Part shown: one piece after another, positions 49,629 through 58,419 of the stretch
Position numbering within the stretch: the stretch's first letter is position 1
Layout: every line of letters starts with the position of its first letter
Source of the DNA: Batillaria attramentaria
Lineage: Eukaryota > Mollusca > Gastropoda > Batillariidae
Assembly: GCA_018292915.2 (NCBI GenBank)
Contig: JACVVK020000375.1
Location: 62,001-126,000 of the forward strand
Direction: 5' to 3'
Length of the DNA stretch: 64,000 nucleotides
The notes under the pieces: model-generated
Database searches by the model: none
What the model was told of the DNA's origin: nothing
What the model saw: only the letters and a program-made list of their open reading frames with translations
Translations under genes and position numbers: made by a program

Positions 49629-50542
49629 AATCAATCAATCATGTCAAGACAAAAGCATACTCTGGTGGTTGTTATTCTCCGACTTCTGTGAAACCTAACA
49701 CCGCTAGCACATGTAACAATGTAAACCTCGTGCGTCACCCAAGCCTCAGTCTCCATCATTCATACTGTGTCATTTGATGATAATGCGAAGTGATACCAAC
49801 AGATAAAATTACCCATTACAGTGACACAGATAAAATTTATACAAATGCAATCACTAGATAGTGTACAACAATAGCCACAGACTGATCTGATGCTAACATC
49901 TTCCCCCTCCAAGGAATGCACATGGCATTGATCGGACGTTTGGCGTATCTGGCACATTCTCATGCACCAACAATTAATATTATTATTACTACCGGCACAC
50001 ATCACAACAGCGAGTCTAGAAATGTGCCACATGGTCACATCAGATCTAACCAGCCTACGGCACCAATCTTCCATAAACAATGATTTCTGGTGTAATTCAA
50101 TGTACCTCTAATATATACAGCATGCTGCAAGATTCTGGCAATGCTGCACACCATCACCACAGCCAGTAAATTTTATCTGCCGCACCACTGATATGATTAG
50201 CCACATTAATATTATTTTATATGACACGCTACGTGACTCTGGCAATGCTGCACAATGTCACAAGGCCAGAAAATCAGCGCACCACGGGCCCATAAACGGG
50301 AGGGAATTAATTCACCACACTTGCCTGGGACACAGCCGCCAGATGTACTGTATGTACACCGTGACCTAGTGGCGACCGGCATCAGATATTACTTATAATA
50401 AATATGTACGGCTGAAACGGCGGCTGGAACCACAAAAAGCAAATCGAACCCGAGGGCCTTACCACAACATGGAATAGCCATCGTGTATCCACTGGTTCAA
50501 ATCTGGCTGTTGTTGGTCCATGTCATGATTCAGTACATTCAT
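17176..50542 (-). CDS. RAPH1: MRL-family adaptor (lamellipodin/RIAM/MIG-10/Pico type), 14 exons
   Basis: Links Ras-family GTPases to actin regulators at the plasma membrane. Exons 5' to 3': 50542-50463, 48780-48639, 38532-38427, 35609-35367, 34794-34607, 31958-31881, 31476-31317, 29028-28907, 28373-28299, 27578-27433, 26921-26811, 26292-26191, 20058-19710, 19313-17176. Phases agree throughout except exon 10, which is one base short; with that base the product is about 1346 residues. Order: acidic N-terminus; talin-binding-type helix [15 protein letters not shown] (about 110-135); basic helix [19 protein letters not shown] (about 255-279); RA domain (about 280-373); PH domain (about 405-518, [42 protein letters not shown]); proline-rich tail with LPPPP motifs ending [18 protein letters not shown] tandem plus the C-terminal PPPPPELL and PPKR motifs favour lamellipodin. 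Family memory, not a search. Confidence 0.92.
18565..18606 (-). repeat. Polyglutamine-encoding CAG/CAA repeat
   Basis: Mixed CAG and CAA codons encode about eleven consecutive Gln within [11 protein letters not shown] second, interrupted Gln-rich patch lies at about 18258-18293. Confidence 0.85.
19492..19533. repeat. (CA)n microsatellite
   Basis: About 42 bases of CA in the last MRL intron. Confidence 0.95.
19710..20058 (-). CDS. RAPH1: MRL gene exon 13
   Basis: 349 bases; acceptor CTATGTTCACAG and donor GTAAGA. Begins [11 protein letters not shown], matching the family pattern GKxLYxNYQ that directly follows the PH domain, then Ser/Thr/His-rich low-complexity sequence. Ends with one base of a Gly codon. 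Confidence 0.88.
20665..21505 (+). repeat. 82-bp satellite array, about 10 copies
   Basis: Unit contains AATAATCGTGATAATCATGA, AATAAATGG, CAAGCCTCCAGGGAACTC and ATATCCATGAACATGACC. Copies are nearly identical. Marker variants (GATCTA or GATGTA, GAACATG or GAGCATG, and GGATAAGTCAAGCCTCAAG in the second and last copies) are shuffled along the array, indicating recent exchange. Located in MRL intron 12. Confidence 0.95.
22894..23091. repeat. Inverted (CA)n / (GT)n microsatellite pair
   Basis: CA tract 22894-22948 and GT tract 23036-23091 flank an 87-base spacer that itself contains (CT)n and GAGAGA. The arms are complementary and could form a long stem. Confidence 0.9.
23150..23228 (-). mobile_element. 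tRNA-like SINE head (fragment)
   Basis: The minus strand reads GTGGTGGTCTAGCCGGCAT followed later by GGGTAGGGTTCAAGGCTGA, resembling A- and B-box spacing of a tRNA-derived SINE. A relic, not a complete tRNA. Confidence 0.5.
23990..24033. repeat. (GT)n microsatellite
   Basis: About 44 bases of GT, followed at about 24105-24165 by a SINE/LINE-like 3' end (GGCGCCCTATTATTATTATT). Confidence 0.9.
24247..24690. repeat. Dispersed repeat R1, copy 2 (empty site)
   Basis: Collinear with 5955-6580 but lacking the 195-bp element. Around 24615 it reads CGATTAAGCACTCTGAATG, where copy 1 has CGGATTAAGCTA, the insert, then AAGCTATTCGATG. This is an unoccupied allele of the insertion site. Unknown class. 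Confidence 0.85.
25186..25271. repeat. 43-bp tandem duplication
   Basis: Two essentially identical units start CCAGTTAATGTCATTCAG (25186 and 25229) and end CCTACTTCCGTG. Confidence 0.95.
25473..25790 (-). mobile_element. 3' end of a non-LTR retrotransposon
   Basis: Minus-strand reading frame ending at TGA 25623-25621 encodes [17 protein letters not shown] followed by [15 protein letters not shown], the typical C-terminal tail of LINE ORF2 proteins (AAPxLWNxLPE..FKxxLKTHLF). It is followed by a 3' tail with a T/A-rich run and ends in (ATC)n (25473-25511). Only the tail remains: a 5'-truncated, dead copy. Confidence 0.75.
26191..26292 (-). CDS. RAPH1: MRL gene exon 12, PH domain end
   Basis: 34 codons in phase 0; acceptor TTTTGCTAG and donor [26 protein letters not shown] and [11 protein letters not shown] form the last strand and C-terminal helix of the MRL PH domain. 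Confidence 0.95.
26380..26545 (-). mobile_element. tRNA-derived SINE, family B, copy 1
   Basis: Minus strand: GTTAGCCAAATGATAGAGTG (A-box side), TTGGACTTTCAATGCT (anticodon-loop-like) and GTGAGTTCAAATCCC (B box), then a body with a C/G run (26407-26427). The same layout recurs at 39640-39825. Confidence 0.7.
26811..26921 (-). CDS. RAPH1: MRL gene exon 11, PH domain middle
   Basis: 37 codons in phase 0; acceptor TTTTTCAG and donor GTAAGA. Contains [12 protein letters not shown] and [13 protein letters not shown], matching the family pattern KAPTDYCxxLK. Confidence 0.95.
27433..27578 (-). CDS. RAPH1: MRL gene exon 10, PH domain start, one base short
   Basis: Acceptor CTTCTCAG and donor GTAAGA. 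The first part in phase with exon 9 reads [12 protein letters not shown]; the second part, one frame over, reads [16 protein letters not shown] to [10 protein letters not shown], in phase with exon 11. The exon is 146 bases where 147 is required: a single base is missing at about 27541-27543, between the VPE and EGAL codons. Read literally, the gene is frameshifted in its PH domain. A sequencing or assembly slip is the simplest cause. Confidence 0.85.
28299..28373 (-). CDS. RAPH1: MRL gene exon 9
   Basis: 25 codons in phase 0; acceptor CGTGTTTCAG and donor [18 protein letters not shown] to TTQKERLIQ is the linker between RA and PH domains; a similar YLL..KE.LLEE segment is known in lamellipodin. 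Confidence 0.85.
28907..29028 (-). CDS. RAPH1: MRL gene exon 8, RA domain end
   Basis: Two bases complete a Glu codon, then 40 codons; acceptor GTGTTGCAG and donor GTATCG. Encodes [20 protein letters not shown] and KYNLFFTPE, matching the conserved ExFEDHExLVENxxxWTRDSxNKxxF of MRL proteins. Confidence 0.95.
31317..31476 (-). CDS. RAPH1: MRL gene exon 7, RA domain
   Basis: 53 codons plus one base; acceptor TTGTGACAG and donor [26 protein letters not shown] and [13 protein letters not shown] form the ubiquitin-like RA fold that binds Rap/Ras-GTP in this family. Confidence 0.93.
31881..31958 (-). CDS. RAPH1: MRL gene exon 6, basic coiled helix
   Basis: 26 codons in phase 0; acceptor TTTGCCTGCAG and donor [26 protein letters not shown] continuing to EAKIRK matches the charged helix immediately before RA in RIAM and lamellipodin. 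Confidence 0.95.
33061..33575. repeat. Pair of 51-bp direct repeats 456 bases apart
   Basis: TTCAGATATTCTTGTTATTC followed by ACATCCGTTTATATTTATAG occurs at 33061-33112 and 33517-33568. Intervening sequence unique by eye. Confidence 0.85.
33930..34333 (+). mobile_element. tRNA-derived SINE, family A, copy 2
   Basis: Plus-strand copy: head GGTCTAGTGGTTAAGAGACT and B box GGGTTCGAGCCCC (about 33982-33994), body with TCCGGCTTCCTCCCCCTCTG, AGCTGAGCTGACC, CACGTGATTGTAATGTG, and a 3' end GGGTAAAGCGCCTATACAAT followed by TTATTATTG. Best reference copy in the window because it lacks a long G/C run. Confidence 0.88.
34607..34794 (-). CDS. RAPH1: MRL gene exon 5, Ser/Thr-rich linker
   Basis: Two bases complete a Val codon, then 62 codons. 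The acceptor CTTCACCTTCCCCGGCAG at 34795 was chosen over one at 34829 because only it matches the phase of exon 4 and it has a strong pyrimidine tract. Donor GTACAT. Encodes [18 protein letters not shown] and a Ser-rich stretch. Confidence 0.8.
35367..35609 (-). CDS. RAPH1: MRL gene exon 4, talin-binding-type helix
   Basis: Two bases complete Asp, 80 codons, then one base; acceptor TTGTCTTGCAG and donor [26 protein letters not shown] resembles the N-terminal talin-binding helix of RIAM and lamellipodin (DxDxMFxxxLGELDxLTQSL). Followed by [16 protein letters not shown]. Confidence 0.88.
38427..38532 (-). CDS. RAPH1: MRL gene exon 3
   Basis: 35 codons plus one base; acceptor GTATGTTTCAG, donor [25 protein letters not shown] and [13 protein letters not shown]. 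Internal Met residues could serve as starts for a shorter isoform. Confidence 0.8.
38745..38870 (-). mobile_element. tRNA-like SINE head (fragment)
   Basis: Minus strand: GGATAGGGTGGCCGAGTGTTAG then GTCATGGGTTCAGATCCC, an A-box/B-box pair at tRNA-like spacing, followed by a T-rich segment. Likely SINE relic. Confidence 0.55.
39636..39825 (-). mobile_element. tRNA-derived SINE, family B, copy 2
   Basis: Minus strand: GGAATAGCCGAGTGGTAGAG, TTGGACTTTCAGTGCT and GTGAGTTCAGTTCCC, then a body with GTTTAACGTCC on plus and a G-rich tract. The head is clearly related to 26420-26545. Confidence 0.75.
40587..41396. repeat. Two 98-bp direct repeats
   Basis: Copies at 40587-40684 and 41299-41396 share GTAGTTTGGACAAGGACTGC, GTCATGGCTGCTAGTGCTAC and AACATCCCAAACACA. 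The second copy abuts the 145-bp tandem array. Confidence 0.9.
41397..41830. repeat. 145-bp tandem array, three copies
   Basis: TTATCCAAAGAAAACGGAG starts units at 41397, 41542 and 41687. The first two are almost identical; the third diverges in its second half where a (TTG)n tract appears. Confidence 0.93.
43354..43449. repeat. 38-bp tandem triplication
   Basis: TCATCAGC(T/C)ATTTATTCC starts units at 43354, 43392 and 43430; the third is partial. Confidence 0.9.
45070..45560 (-). promoter_or_regulatory. Possible internal promoter and alternative first exon of the MRL gene
   Basis: A CpG-containing, GA-rich segment. On the minus strand an ATG at 45106 in good context (CAAAATGG) opens ten codons (ARGGEFQTE) before a strong donor GTCAGT at 45075, the same donor hexamer used by exons 2 and 3. 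Spliced to exon 3 the frame closes at once (phase mismatch), so if used it would be a leader with a short upstream ORF and translation would start at a downstream Met. Speculative. Confidence 0.3.
46514..47012 (+). mobile_element. 3' end of a non-LTR retrotransposon
   Basis: Frame 46514-46687 encodes [20 protein letters not shown] then [14 protein letters not shown] and stop, the hallmark C-terminal tail of LINE ORF2 (SLSFSGxxLWNxLP..FKxxLxxxL). An upstream in-frame TAG shows decay. It is followed by a T-rich 3' region with a (GT)n, and ends near AATAAAG and (TTC)n at about 47000-47012. Different family from the tail at 25621. Confidence 0.75.
46834..47092. repeat. Inverted (GT)n / (CA)n microsatellite pair
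   Basis: GT tract 46834-46901 and (CT)n(CA)n tract 47013-47092, arms complementary, spacer about 110 to 135 bases containing the end of the LINE tail. Confidence 0.9.
47287..47316 (+). repeat. Poly(G) run
   Basis: About 29 consecutive G, one of the longest homopolymers in the window. Confidence 0.9.
47678..47707 (+). repeat. Poly(C)-poly(A) double homopolymer
   Basis: About 14 C followed directly by about 16 A. Confidence 0.9.
48137..48332. mobile_element. 196-bp TIR element (MITE), copy 2
   Basis: Same ends (CAGGGTTGCACATTT, AAATGTGCAACCCTG) and nearly the same interior as 6314-6508, in the same orientation. Flanked by TGTACA (48131-48136) and TGTATA (48333-48338), a 6-bp duplication with one change. 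Confidence 0.88.
48639..48780 (-). CDS. RAPH1: MRL gene exon 2, acidic segment
   Basis: One base completes Trp, then 47 codons; acceptor GTTTTTGTCAG and donor [26 protein letters not shown] and a His/Asp/Tyr-rich stretch. Acidic N-termini are usual in lamellipodin (EEDSDKEDQD). The Met at 48779 is an alternative start if exon 1 is skipped. Confidence 0.8.
49436..49627. repeat. Inverted (GT)n / (CA)n microsatellite pair
   Basis: GT tract 49436-49485 and CA tract 49579-49627 with a 93-base spacer; complementary arms. Confidence 0.92.
50463..50542 (-). CDS. RAPH1: MRL gene exon 1 (coding part)
   Basis: From ATG 50542: [20 protein letters not shown] to GYSMLW, then donor GTAAGG. The last two bases join the first base of exon 2 to make Trp, so phase agrees. 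The frame stays open upstream through a GA-rich tract (50545-50590 on plus is CT-rich), but the context of this Met and that low-complexity leader favour it as start. A further 5' exon is possible. Confidence 0.65.
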
Positions 50543-51099
50543 GCTTCCTTCTCCCACTCTCTCTCTCTCTCTCTCCTTCTCTTTCCCCCCTTTAGTTGCC
50601 AGCCGTCTGTGTACACTTCCCACTCGCAGACATAAAACTGGAACCATGCACACTGCCGCACACACACACACATTCACTCAGCTGCTGGTACAACACACAG
50701 ACGTGATGACTGACGAGGTGCTCTAGCCTGTGTGTAGGCGAATTAGAGGGGGGAAAAAAGTAAAAGGGGAAGGAAGCTGGGAGGGGGAGGGAAGTTACGA
50801 AGAAGGAATAGAAACTTCTGCAAGCCAGAGCACCGACTACAAATGGAAAAGCTGAACGTTTCCTGTTTCTTGAATCGTGGTTGTATACCATTATAAACAA
50901 GAAAAGCCCACGCACCGCCTCTGGCTGTGTATTTCTGGAGCCACTTTATTTTTATCTTCACTGCACGTCGCATAATCACATCTCACGGTGAAAATAATTG
51001 AATGATTTTTTTTTCTTAACTGAAACGTGAGTGCGAATGTGACCTCCTTCCTGTAAAAGAACTGAGGGGCGTTTGATTTCAATTACGGAGATCTTTTCA

Positions 51100-51260
51100 T
51101 ATTAGTATGGGGGAGGCGGGTGCCATGCTCATCTGGCTGAGCGCCAGTTGAAATTGAAAAGCTGTGGGTTCGAGCCCTTACAGGCGCAAAATGTGTACAG
51201 GTCTTTTCTGATTCTAGTGCCGGTCTTTGTAATTATCCTTACTGGACAGAACATGTTAAA
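51100..51260 (+). mobile_element. tRNA-like SINE fragment
   Basis: Plus strand: ATCTGGCTGAGCGCCAG (A-box side) and GTGGGTTCGAGCCC (B box, about 51165-51178), followed by a short non-tRNA body. No long tail identified. Confidence 0.55.
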
Positions 51261-54191
51261 CCGCTGCAATACACTCCCACATCACCCTCAATATTTTTGT
51301 GTGTGATTTCAAACTTGCCGTTCCTACTATTAAATGCAAGCACATCAGTAATGTTCTAATTGAGAGAGAGAGAGAGAGAGATGAATTAAAATGAAACTTT
51401 ATTTTTAAAATAAGATATAGGCACAAAGGCGGCGTGTCTTCTATCTTATCCTTGCTAAACTAGAGAGAGAGATGCTATTTTAAATAATGCTATCCTATCC
51501 ATCCCAACACGCACGGCAGGTTTGCCGTGCTTTCTTTCTTCGTGCTGTAAAAACACAGGGCATGTCATGTTTCGCACCTGGCTGTTACCGTTAACCTGTG
51601 AAAGTGTGTAGCTGTACTTCAGGATAAGTATACCTTTGCCCAGGTATGTTTTGCGCTGGTGCTGCTCCCTCCCCTTGCCCGTCTTTTCTTCACCTTTCCA
51701 AATCTAAGTTTACCTCCATGCCCGTTTCTTTTTGCTGCTCAAGTACACTGACATGGGATGCAGGCTACATGCCTACACATGAGGTACATCGAGCATAGTG
51801 CAAGCCTGTGTTTTGGTACATATTCCATGTTTTTTTTTTTTACAATTTATTTCTTTCTTTCGCATTCTGTTGTGCAGTGATGTTTGTTCTTTTGTACATG
51901 TAACATGTGATGTGCAGTTTGGACTGTTGTGATTTCTTCCGTCCTACATGTGTTTTTGTAATTCTGTACGTATGAGAATCATGTATGATGCATTACTTGA
52001 CATTCCTCCATACCCCAAATGGGGAGAAAGGAATAAAATCTTTGAATCTTTGATTTTGCTTTTATAGACTTTAAATGTCTTTAAATTTGTTATGCTTTAA
52101 AAAAAAAAAGATTTCCAGATATATAGGGAATCGGTAAAATATTAATACATTGCACTACTGGGATAAAAATGCAAATAGACATACTGGGTAAAATATCATT
52201 TACCTCTTGAAACCATCTAAAAATTGGCATTGACACAAAGCCTCAGACTTTGGCTTCAGGCAGATACCGCATGCAAATAGTCCAGGGGAGAGAAGTCAGG
52301 ATGGGCAGCGCAAATAAACCTACAGCAGTTGTAGAACTTCCCTTTGTAATACCACAAGCATTCCTGGCTGGGGTACTGAGTTCTGGCACGGTCGCCTGAA
52401 CAGAACTTTCCAGGGGATTAGTTAACATGGAATTAACATTCTCTCTTTGAATGACTTAACTTGTCCATACAAAAACAGAGACCTGACAGAAAAATAAATA
52501 AAACACTGGTACCACCTATCTTTTCCCATGAAAATAATGTCAATTAACTGCGGAAAATCAATCCAGCAAAATTTGTAAGACCTCTTGTAATTCTCACGCT
52601 CCTCTGAACTTTGATCTCTGCTGGAACTATAGGACACATTCTTCACAGAAATTTTCCAACAAATGCAAACAGCTGTTCCCTCATCCATTCTCGTAAAGGT
52701 GAAAGTAACTTTTCTGAACAGAATAATCTGTACAGATATGATCAGTTCTCTAAACACAGTATCCTTCCAGCTTCTACCTCAACTGGGTCACTGGCAAATT
52801 CAGACCTTTTACTCTACAGGACCTAGGGGGACACAATTTTGGCTGTGTGCCATGAGCCTCAGTGTACTGATTGATCAAGGGAAATAAAACCTAAAGCCCC
52901 AGGGGACCATCAATTGAGGGGAAAGTTCCGAAGTGTCTACAGACAGACACAGAGTTGTAGCCCCCCCCCCCCCCACACACACACACACACCTCCCCCCCC
53001 CCCCCCCCACATCCACTCTCTAATGCAGCTTTTTTTTCTTTTTCTTTTTTGTTACCCACAGAAAAAATAACTTTCCCAACAAAATACATTTAAAGAAATT
53101 AAAAAAGACCACACGCTGCCTATTTCATTCATTGATTGAATCAAATCTGGCATTAGTACCGGAGTGCAGTCTACAGGAACGATCCACACTCAATTCATGA
53201 AAACTGTGCATGGCGAGCCATTATATTTAAGGTTGCCCTTCCCTTTGTACCACCCTCTATCGCCTCCGTGAACACCCTAACGCAAAGCTGATGAAATGAA
53301 TTCTTACTCTGGATAACAATTATAAACTGAACGACTGTAGTGGAGCCGCACGTCGGACTGGCAATGACAGCAACCAATGACAGTAGAGACAGTCTCCATT
53401 TCATTGAGAGGAACCAACACCAGTGGCAGCAGAGAATAATAGAACAGAACTAATGACATGACTGACCGAAGTACAACAATGACAATAGATGACGACATGT
53501 CAAATTAAGTTTCGGTGTTCCAACATCATGGCATCCACACACCTTGCTGTGTCTCGTGTTCCCTGTGACTCAGTTCAAACAGAGCTTTTGAGTGTAATTC
53601 TTTGAGGTGATATTCGAAATAGTCAGCTTTCTCTATTCTCAGCTTTCAGCCAGTACTGAGGAAAATCATTTGAGGTGCAGAACTGATTTGCCAACTTGAA
53701 AACCAAAGTTCATAAAAATCCACTCAAAAGGAAAAAAATGATAACCAATTTTCATACGAACAAAAATAATAAATGCAATGTACCCAGACTTCAGGGTACA
53801 CTTACTGACAATATGAGTGTCTAAATACAGCAGTTCAAAATTAGAAAAATTATCTCCTACCTCACTATTTGCGTAAAACATCAAAGATGGTATGCATGTA
53901 TCACAGAGAAGCTAACTCTGAACATTTTTGCATTTTCAAGGATTCAGTTTTTTTTCTTTTTAGTTTTACTCGGAACACAGCTGTTACCCATAGATACAGA
54001 AACATAGTACAGTGTTGCCAGATGCCTTTACTACTCAAACCTACTCTCGTTAAAACCTACTCATAGGTTGTCCAAGGGACGAGCAACTTTAATCTGTGAA
54101 AGCTATTCCTGCAATCTACATATCATTACATGCATCACTGGACGGTGACACGTCCTCTGAGGCAAATGGTACGAACAAACTGGTATCCTCT

Positions 54192-54224
54192 CCCCCCCCC
54201 CCCCCCAAAAAAAAAAAAAAAAAA
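54192..54224 (+). repeat. Poly(C)-poly(A) double homopolymer
   Basis: About 15 C followed directly by about 18 A. Confidence 0.9.
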
Positions 54225-54771
54225 CCCCACTGAAGTGGGGGAGGAAACAAGGAAGGAAATACAGCACATAACTGCCTCTCACAGTCAAAATGTTGCATAC
54301 CACACCATGAAAACAGAGCCAGCCTATGTAAACATAGCTCCCCTGTTACTGTATTGATCCTGAATACCAATTTTCCCCAGGGCTCAATGGCACAGGCAAT
54401 GTCAGAAACAATACATCCATCCAAGCGCAGGCCGCCTAAATGTCCAACTGCCACAACATAATGCATTTCTATGATAACACTGGATAAGGTGGGTGGCGGT
54501 ACCGCGTATGCTTCCCTCAGGTGCTATTTGGTAATTTTTATCATTAGAACAGATCAGACCATTGAGGGACTGGATACCATGTATAGGAGCTCCTGGATAT
54601 ACACCTCTGAGTCTGATGCATGCATACATGTGCATGTACTTGTGTCACACTCACTGAACAGTACAAAATACAGGTTGTGGAAGCAGTGGACAGAATGGCA
54701 GAAAGAGACTGATGTAATGTCAAAACAATGGGAGAAAGAGGTTCAGCCACAATAAACACACCACTGTCTAA

Positions 54772-55674
54772 AGCCCCGGTTACACCGGAACCGAATACTC
54801 CCGAATAAATTCGGACCGATTCTGTCCGAATATGGGTTGAATCGGATGGATTCGGTGGATTCGGGACCTATTCGTCTCTGATTCGGGGAGCTCCCCGAAT
54901 CGAGCCGAATAGGTCCCGAATCAGAGCAGAATTGCCAAGAATCGACGCGAATTAATTTTTGGAATCCCGAATACAGCCGAATGTCAACCACAATAGTGAC
55001 CAGAACCGAGCCACATTCGACCAGAATAGCGCCGAATGTGGCCCGAATGCCCCGATTACGGCCGAATAGAGCCGAATGTCGACCCGAATATGGTCGAATG
55101 CACCGAATACGACACCGAATGCACCCGAATATGCCCCAGAATCGTCCGAATCGGGCCCAAGAATCGTCCGAATGGGGCCCGAATCGGATCCGAATATGCT
55201 CGATTCCTTTTTTCTTTTTTTTTTGGGGGGGGGGGGGGGGGTATATATTCGCGAGCTGTATTCGGGTGACGAATCGGATGGATTCGGGGAGGCATTTGGG
55301 GTATTCTGGGCAGATTCGGCTCTATTCGTGCTATTCGGGTCTGATGATTCGGACCGTACTCTCTGAATGATACGAATACGCCCGAATCTGCCAAGAATGT
55401 CCCGTATGCCTCCCCGAATGCATCCGATTTCCAGCCGATTACCTCCCGAATGTGGCCCAAATGAAATTTGTCGGGGCCACATTCGGGAGTATTCAGGAGG
55501 GTATTCGGCTGGTTTTGAACATTTCAAAACGAGCCAAATTCCTCCACGAATGTTCCAGAATCCCTCCCGAATTTTTGCTCATTCGGGGAGGGAGAACAGA
55601 ATACTCCAGAATGCACCCGAATAGGTGCATTCGGGTGGATTTGCAGCTGATTCGGGTCCGGTGTAACCGGGGCT
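54772..55674. mobile_element. 903-bp TIR transposon with CGAAT arrays (Harbinger-like ends)
   Basis: Left end AGCCCCGGTTACACCGGA and right end TCCGGTGTAACCGGGGCT are perfect inverted repeats; a few further bases also match. The flanks are TAA on both sides (54769-54771, 55675-55677), a 3-bp target duplication as made by PIF/Harbinger elements. The interior holds about 48 CGAAT or ATTCG pentamers (hand count; about two expected by chance), a perfect 20-base palindrome at 54881-54900, outer arms 54859-54874 with 54906-54921, and a T-then-G homopolymer (55208-55241). No transposase; non-autonomous. Six-frame open stretches here are by-products of the repeat. Confidence 0.9.
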
Positions 55675-56408
55675 TAACGCATAGTGCTGCTGACAAAAAT
55701 TGCAAGCTGCCTTCCACACATTGTAATGTGATGCTTTCATAAGTGTGTATAATGCAGCATTGGATGAAACAGTCACACAATCGAACAACAGCAAAAAGAA
55801 TGACAGATTCACTGCAATAAGCGAATGACAGCAGCCAACTGCTTGATGAATAATTCCAAGTTTGCCTGCCCAGCAAGACAACGGTCAATAGCTGTTATGA
55901 TGAATAAACTGCCCATTCCAAGTGTCCTAGCAACCTGTACATTTGCACCCCAACACCAATCCCTTTCCCGGCTTCTGCCAGGTTCTGGTCAGGGCATACC
56001 ATCTGCCTGTCTGCCTCAATGAATAAAATAACTTCTGTCCGTGGACACCAGTGAACGTTAGGCAGGGACTTACATAGTAGTAAGTCTATGCAACTGTAAG
56101 TCCCTGGTACCATCCTGATTCACAGAACTGGTTAGCACACGCAGCCAAAATTTACCACTTTGGTCTGGTTTTCAGTAGAATCCCAATTAACACCTTATTA
56201 ACAGGTCTTTCCCATTGTTCAGACTGGTCAAGCTCACACAGAAAAGAGCAAAATTTCAAAAAGACAGAGGGTTTGTGCACGTATCTTACACTTCAGTCTT
56301 ACCTGTTCTTGCTGCCAATCACTGAAATTTCCTTTCATCTGCTCATCCTGTGTGTGTGATGCCACGACAGGTGAATAAGCTGATGAGATATATATATGGT
56401 CCTGTCAG

Positions 56409-56466
<58 letters not shown>
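56409..56466. repeat. (CA)n microsatellite
   Basis: About 58 bases of CA. Confidence 0.95.
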
Positions 56467-56471
<5 letters not shown>

Positions 56472-56786
56472 AACACACACACTGTATCAAATTCAAACTC
56501 TGGACACATGAAAAGATTTTCTGTAAAGTCTCAAAGACTTCCAGCAACAACAAAACTCTATGATCTGGCTGATGGTTAGTCATCACAAAACTCAATCACA
56601 GACTTACACTTGTGTGCACCACACCCTCAGCTAACAAACTCCCAATTAAGGTGCGTGTGGTCTGTCATTCTGTGTGCAAAATGATCACACTGATCTTGAG
56701 GCTGGCATCAATCTTGATGTTACACTCAAAATAAACTACACCATGTTTCCGAGTGTTCTTCCTATGCACTTCCTGAACAGTACATG

Positions 56787-56878
56787 TACTGCAAATGGTA
56801 AATTCTTTGTATAATCTGGTTGTCTCCATGCACAGTACTGCAAATGGTAAATTCTTTGTATAATCTGGTTGTCTCCAG
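56787..56878. repeat. 49-bp tandem duplication
   Basis: TACTGCAAATGGTAAATTC starts both units (56787, 56836), each ending TCTGGTTGTCTCC. Confidence 0.93.
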
Positions 56879-58397
56879 ACTCATCACACCTGAGCTAGGT
56901 TATGGCAACACCTCCACCCCCCACCCACCCCAACCCCCCAAACACCACACACACGCGAATCCAAGGAATCATGACTAACACAAGACTAAGGCGATTCCTG
57001 AGGTCAGAGTTCAGCCGAAGGTGATCGCACCGGGTCGATATGATTCACTGCCAGAGAGACACTATGACTGACAATGGCCGTTCGCCAGGAACTGATCAAC
57101 AGGAACTGATCAACAGGCACTGCCTCCACACCAAACACAACATAGTGTTAGAACAGGAAGAGACTAAGCACTTAAACTAGGAGTGGGTGGGGAGGTGGGA
57201 CAGCGCGCGGGGGGGAGGGGACGGGAGGGGAGGGGCGGGGACCGATGAGTCATAACCGCCGACTCTGGATCTATAACCTCTCACAACACAAGGCCGGATC
57301 GTTAGGTGGTGGTGGTGGTAGTGGCGGTGGGGTAGGCTTCAGCTACCCAGAACCCTTGTCAATGCCAGCTGGCATCATTATCATGGAAGCGTTGCCAGGA
57401 ATTAGAGATGTTCCAGCCCGCTACTGATTAAGACCATGAAACGTCAATAAATTTGACAATTAAAAAACAAAACAAAAAAGCGGAAGCGGGAAAAGCAAGA
57501 GTGGGCTATGGGGAGCATGTAGGGTGGTGATGCGGAACATCATGGAAGCTTTGCCTACAAGACCGAAGAGATGTTCTAGCCTACTGCTTATTGATGTTCC
57601 TACTGACTGTCAACATATTCCAGTTTTCACAAGGCAAAACTATACAGAAACATGCTGGGGTAGTGCAGTGAGGATGGGGTACTTGGGGGAAGATAGTACA
57701 AATACTACATGTAATACTAATAGCACATCTGTGGAACACAGTGCTTTGTTTCATTGTGTGACTGACTGTAGTTTCATTACACAACTTCCACGTGGGTAAT
57801 TGTGTGGGACTGGGAAAGACAGTCAGTCAAGGCTGTGGAACGCAGTTCTTTGTTAATGTTATGTATAGATCTGTTATATCTATTTAATGAAAATAAAACA
57901 CTCTCACTAACCATACTGGCATACCGGTCAGTCAAGACAATTTATTTGTAATTTATCCCACCATTACTCAAAGGCTTCCGAGTGGAAAATGAAGTTTGCT
58001 GTGACAGATAACAATTTTCTGGAGACATAAGACTTAGCAGGAGAAAAGGAAGGCGAAAGACAGTGATCGGCAGCCAGGCAACTGGTCACTCACTGTTACA
58101 CCAAGTCATTCGAACCAATTACATAGATGTGGTTACTTATACAGGCATCACGTCACGGCTGATGAGCACAACGTCGTGTAACCGTGACTGTAACGGTACA
58201 GTGAAAGTGGCGCACTGCCAGCTGCCTGCCGGCACAGTCGGTCAAACAATCCCTAATTCCTAACCCTCCCCTCCCCCCATCTGCCCCTTCACACATCTCT
58301 TCACTGCGGCTGTCAGGCAATTAATGCCCCAACCTCTGAGTACAGCCGTCTGTTCAGTTGTGTAACACAATTACACGTATTACCAAGCCTACGCTTT

Positions 58398-58419
58398 GGG
58401 GGGGGGGGGGGGGGGGGGT
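58398..58419 (+). repeat. Poly(G) run
   Basis: About 21 consecutive G. Confidence 0.9.

Larger units (their letters stand above)
50800..54770. other. Intergenic, no gene seen
   Basis: Upstream of the MRL gene. Contains the SINE fragment at 51100, a GA microsatellite (51362-51381), a SINE/LINE-like 3' end (GGAATAAAATCTTTGAATCTTTG, read in two parts near 52030), C and CA runs (52960-53010) and poly(C)-poly(A) at 54192-54224. Confidence 0.6.

Noticed and set aside
54952..55742. Several 80 to 190-codon frames rich in Pro, Ser, Asn and Arg in 54.9-55.7 kb
   Set aside because: They are by-products of the CGAAT arrays in the TIR element; every frame and strand is equally open and no domain is recognisable.
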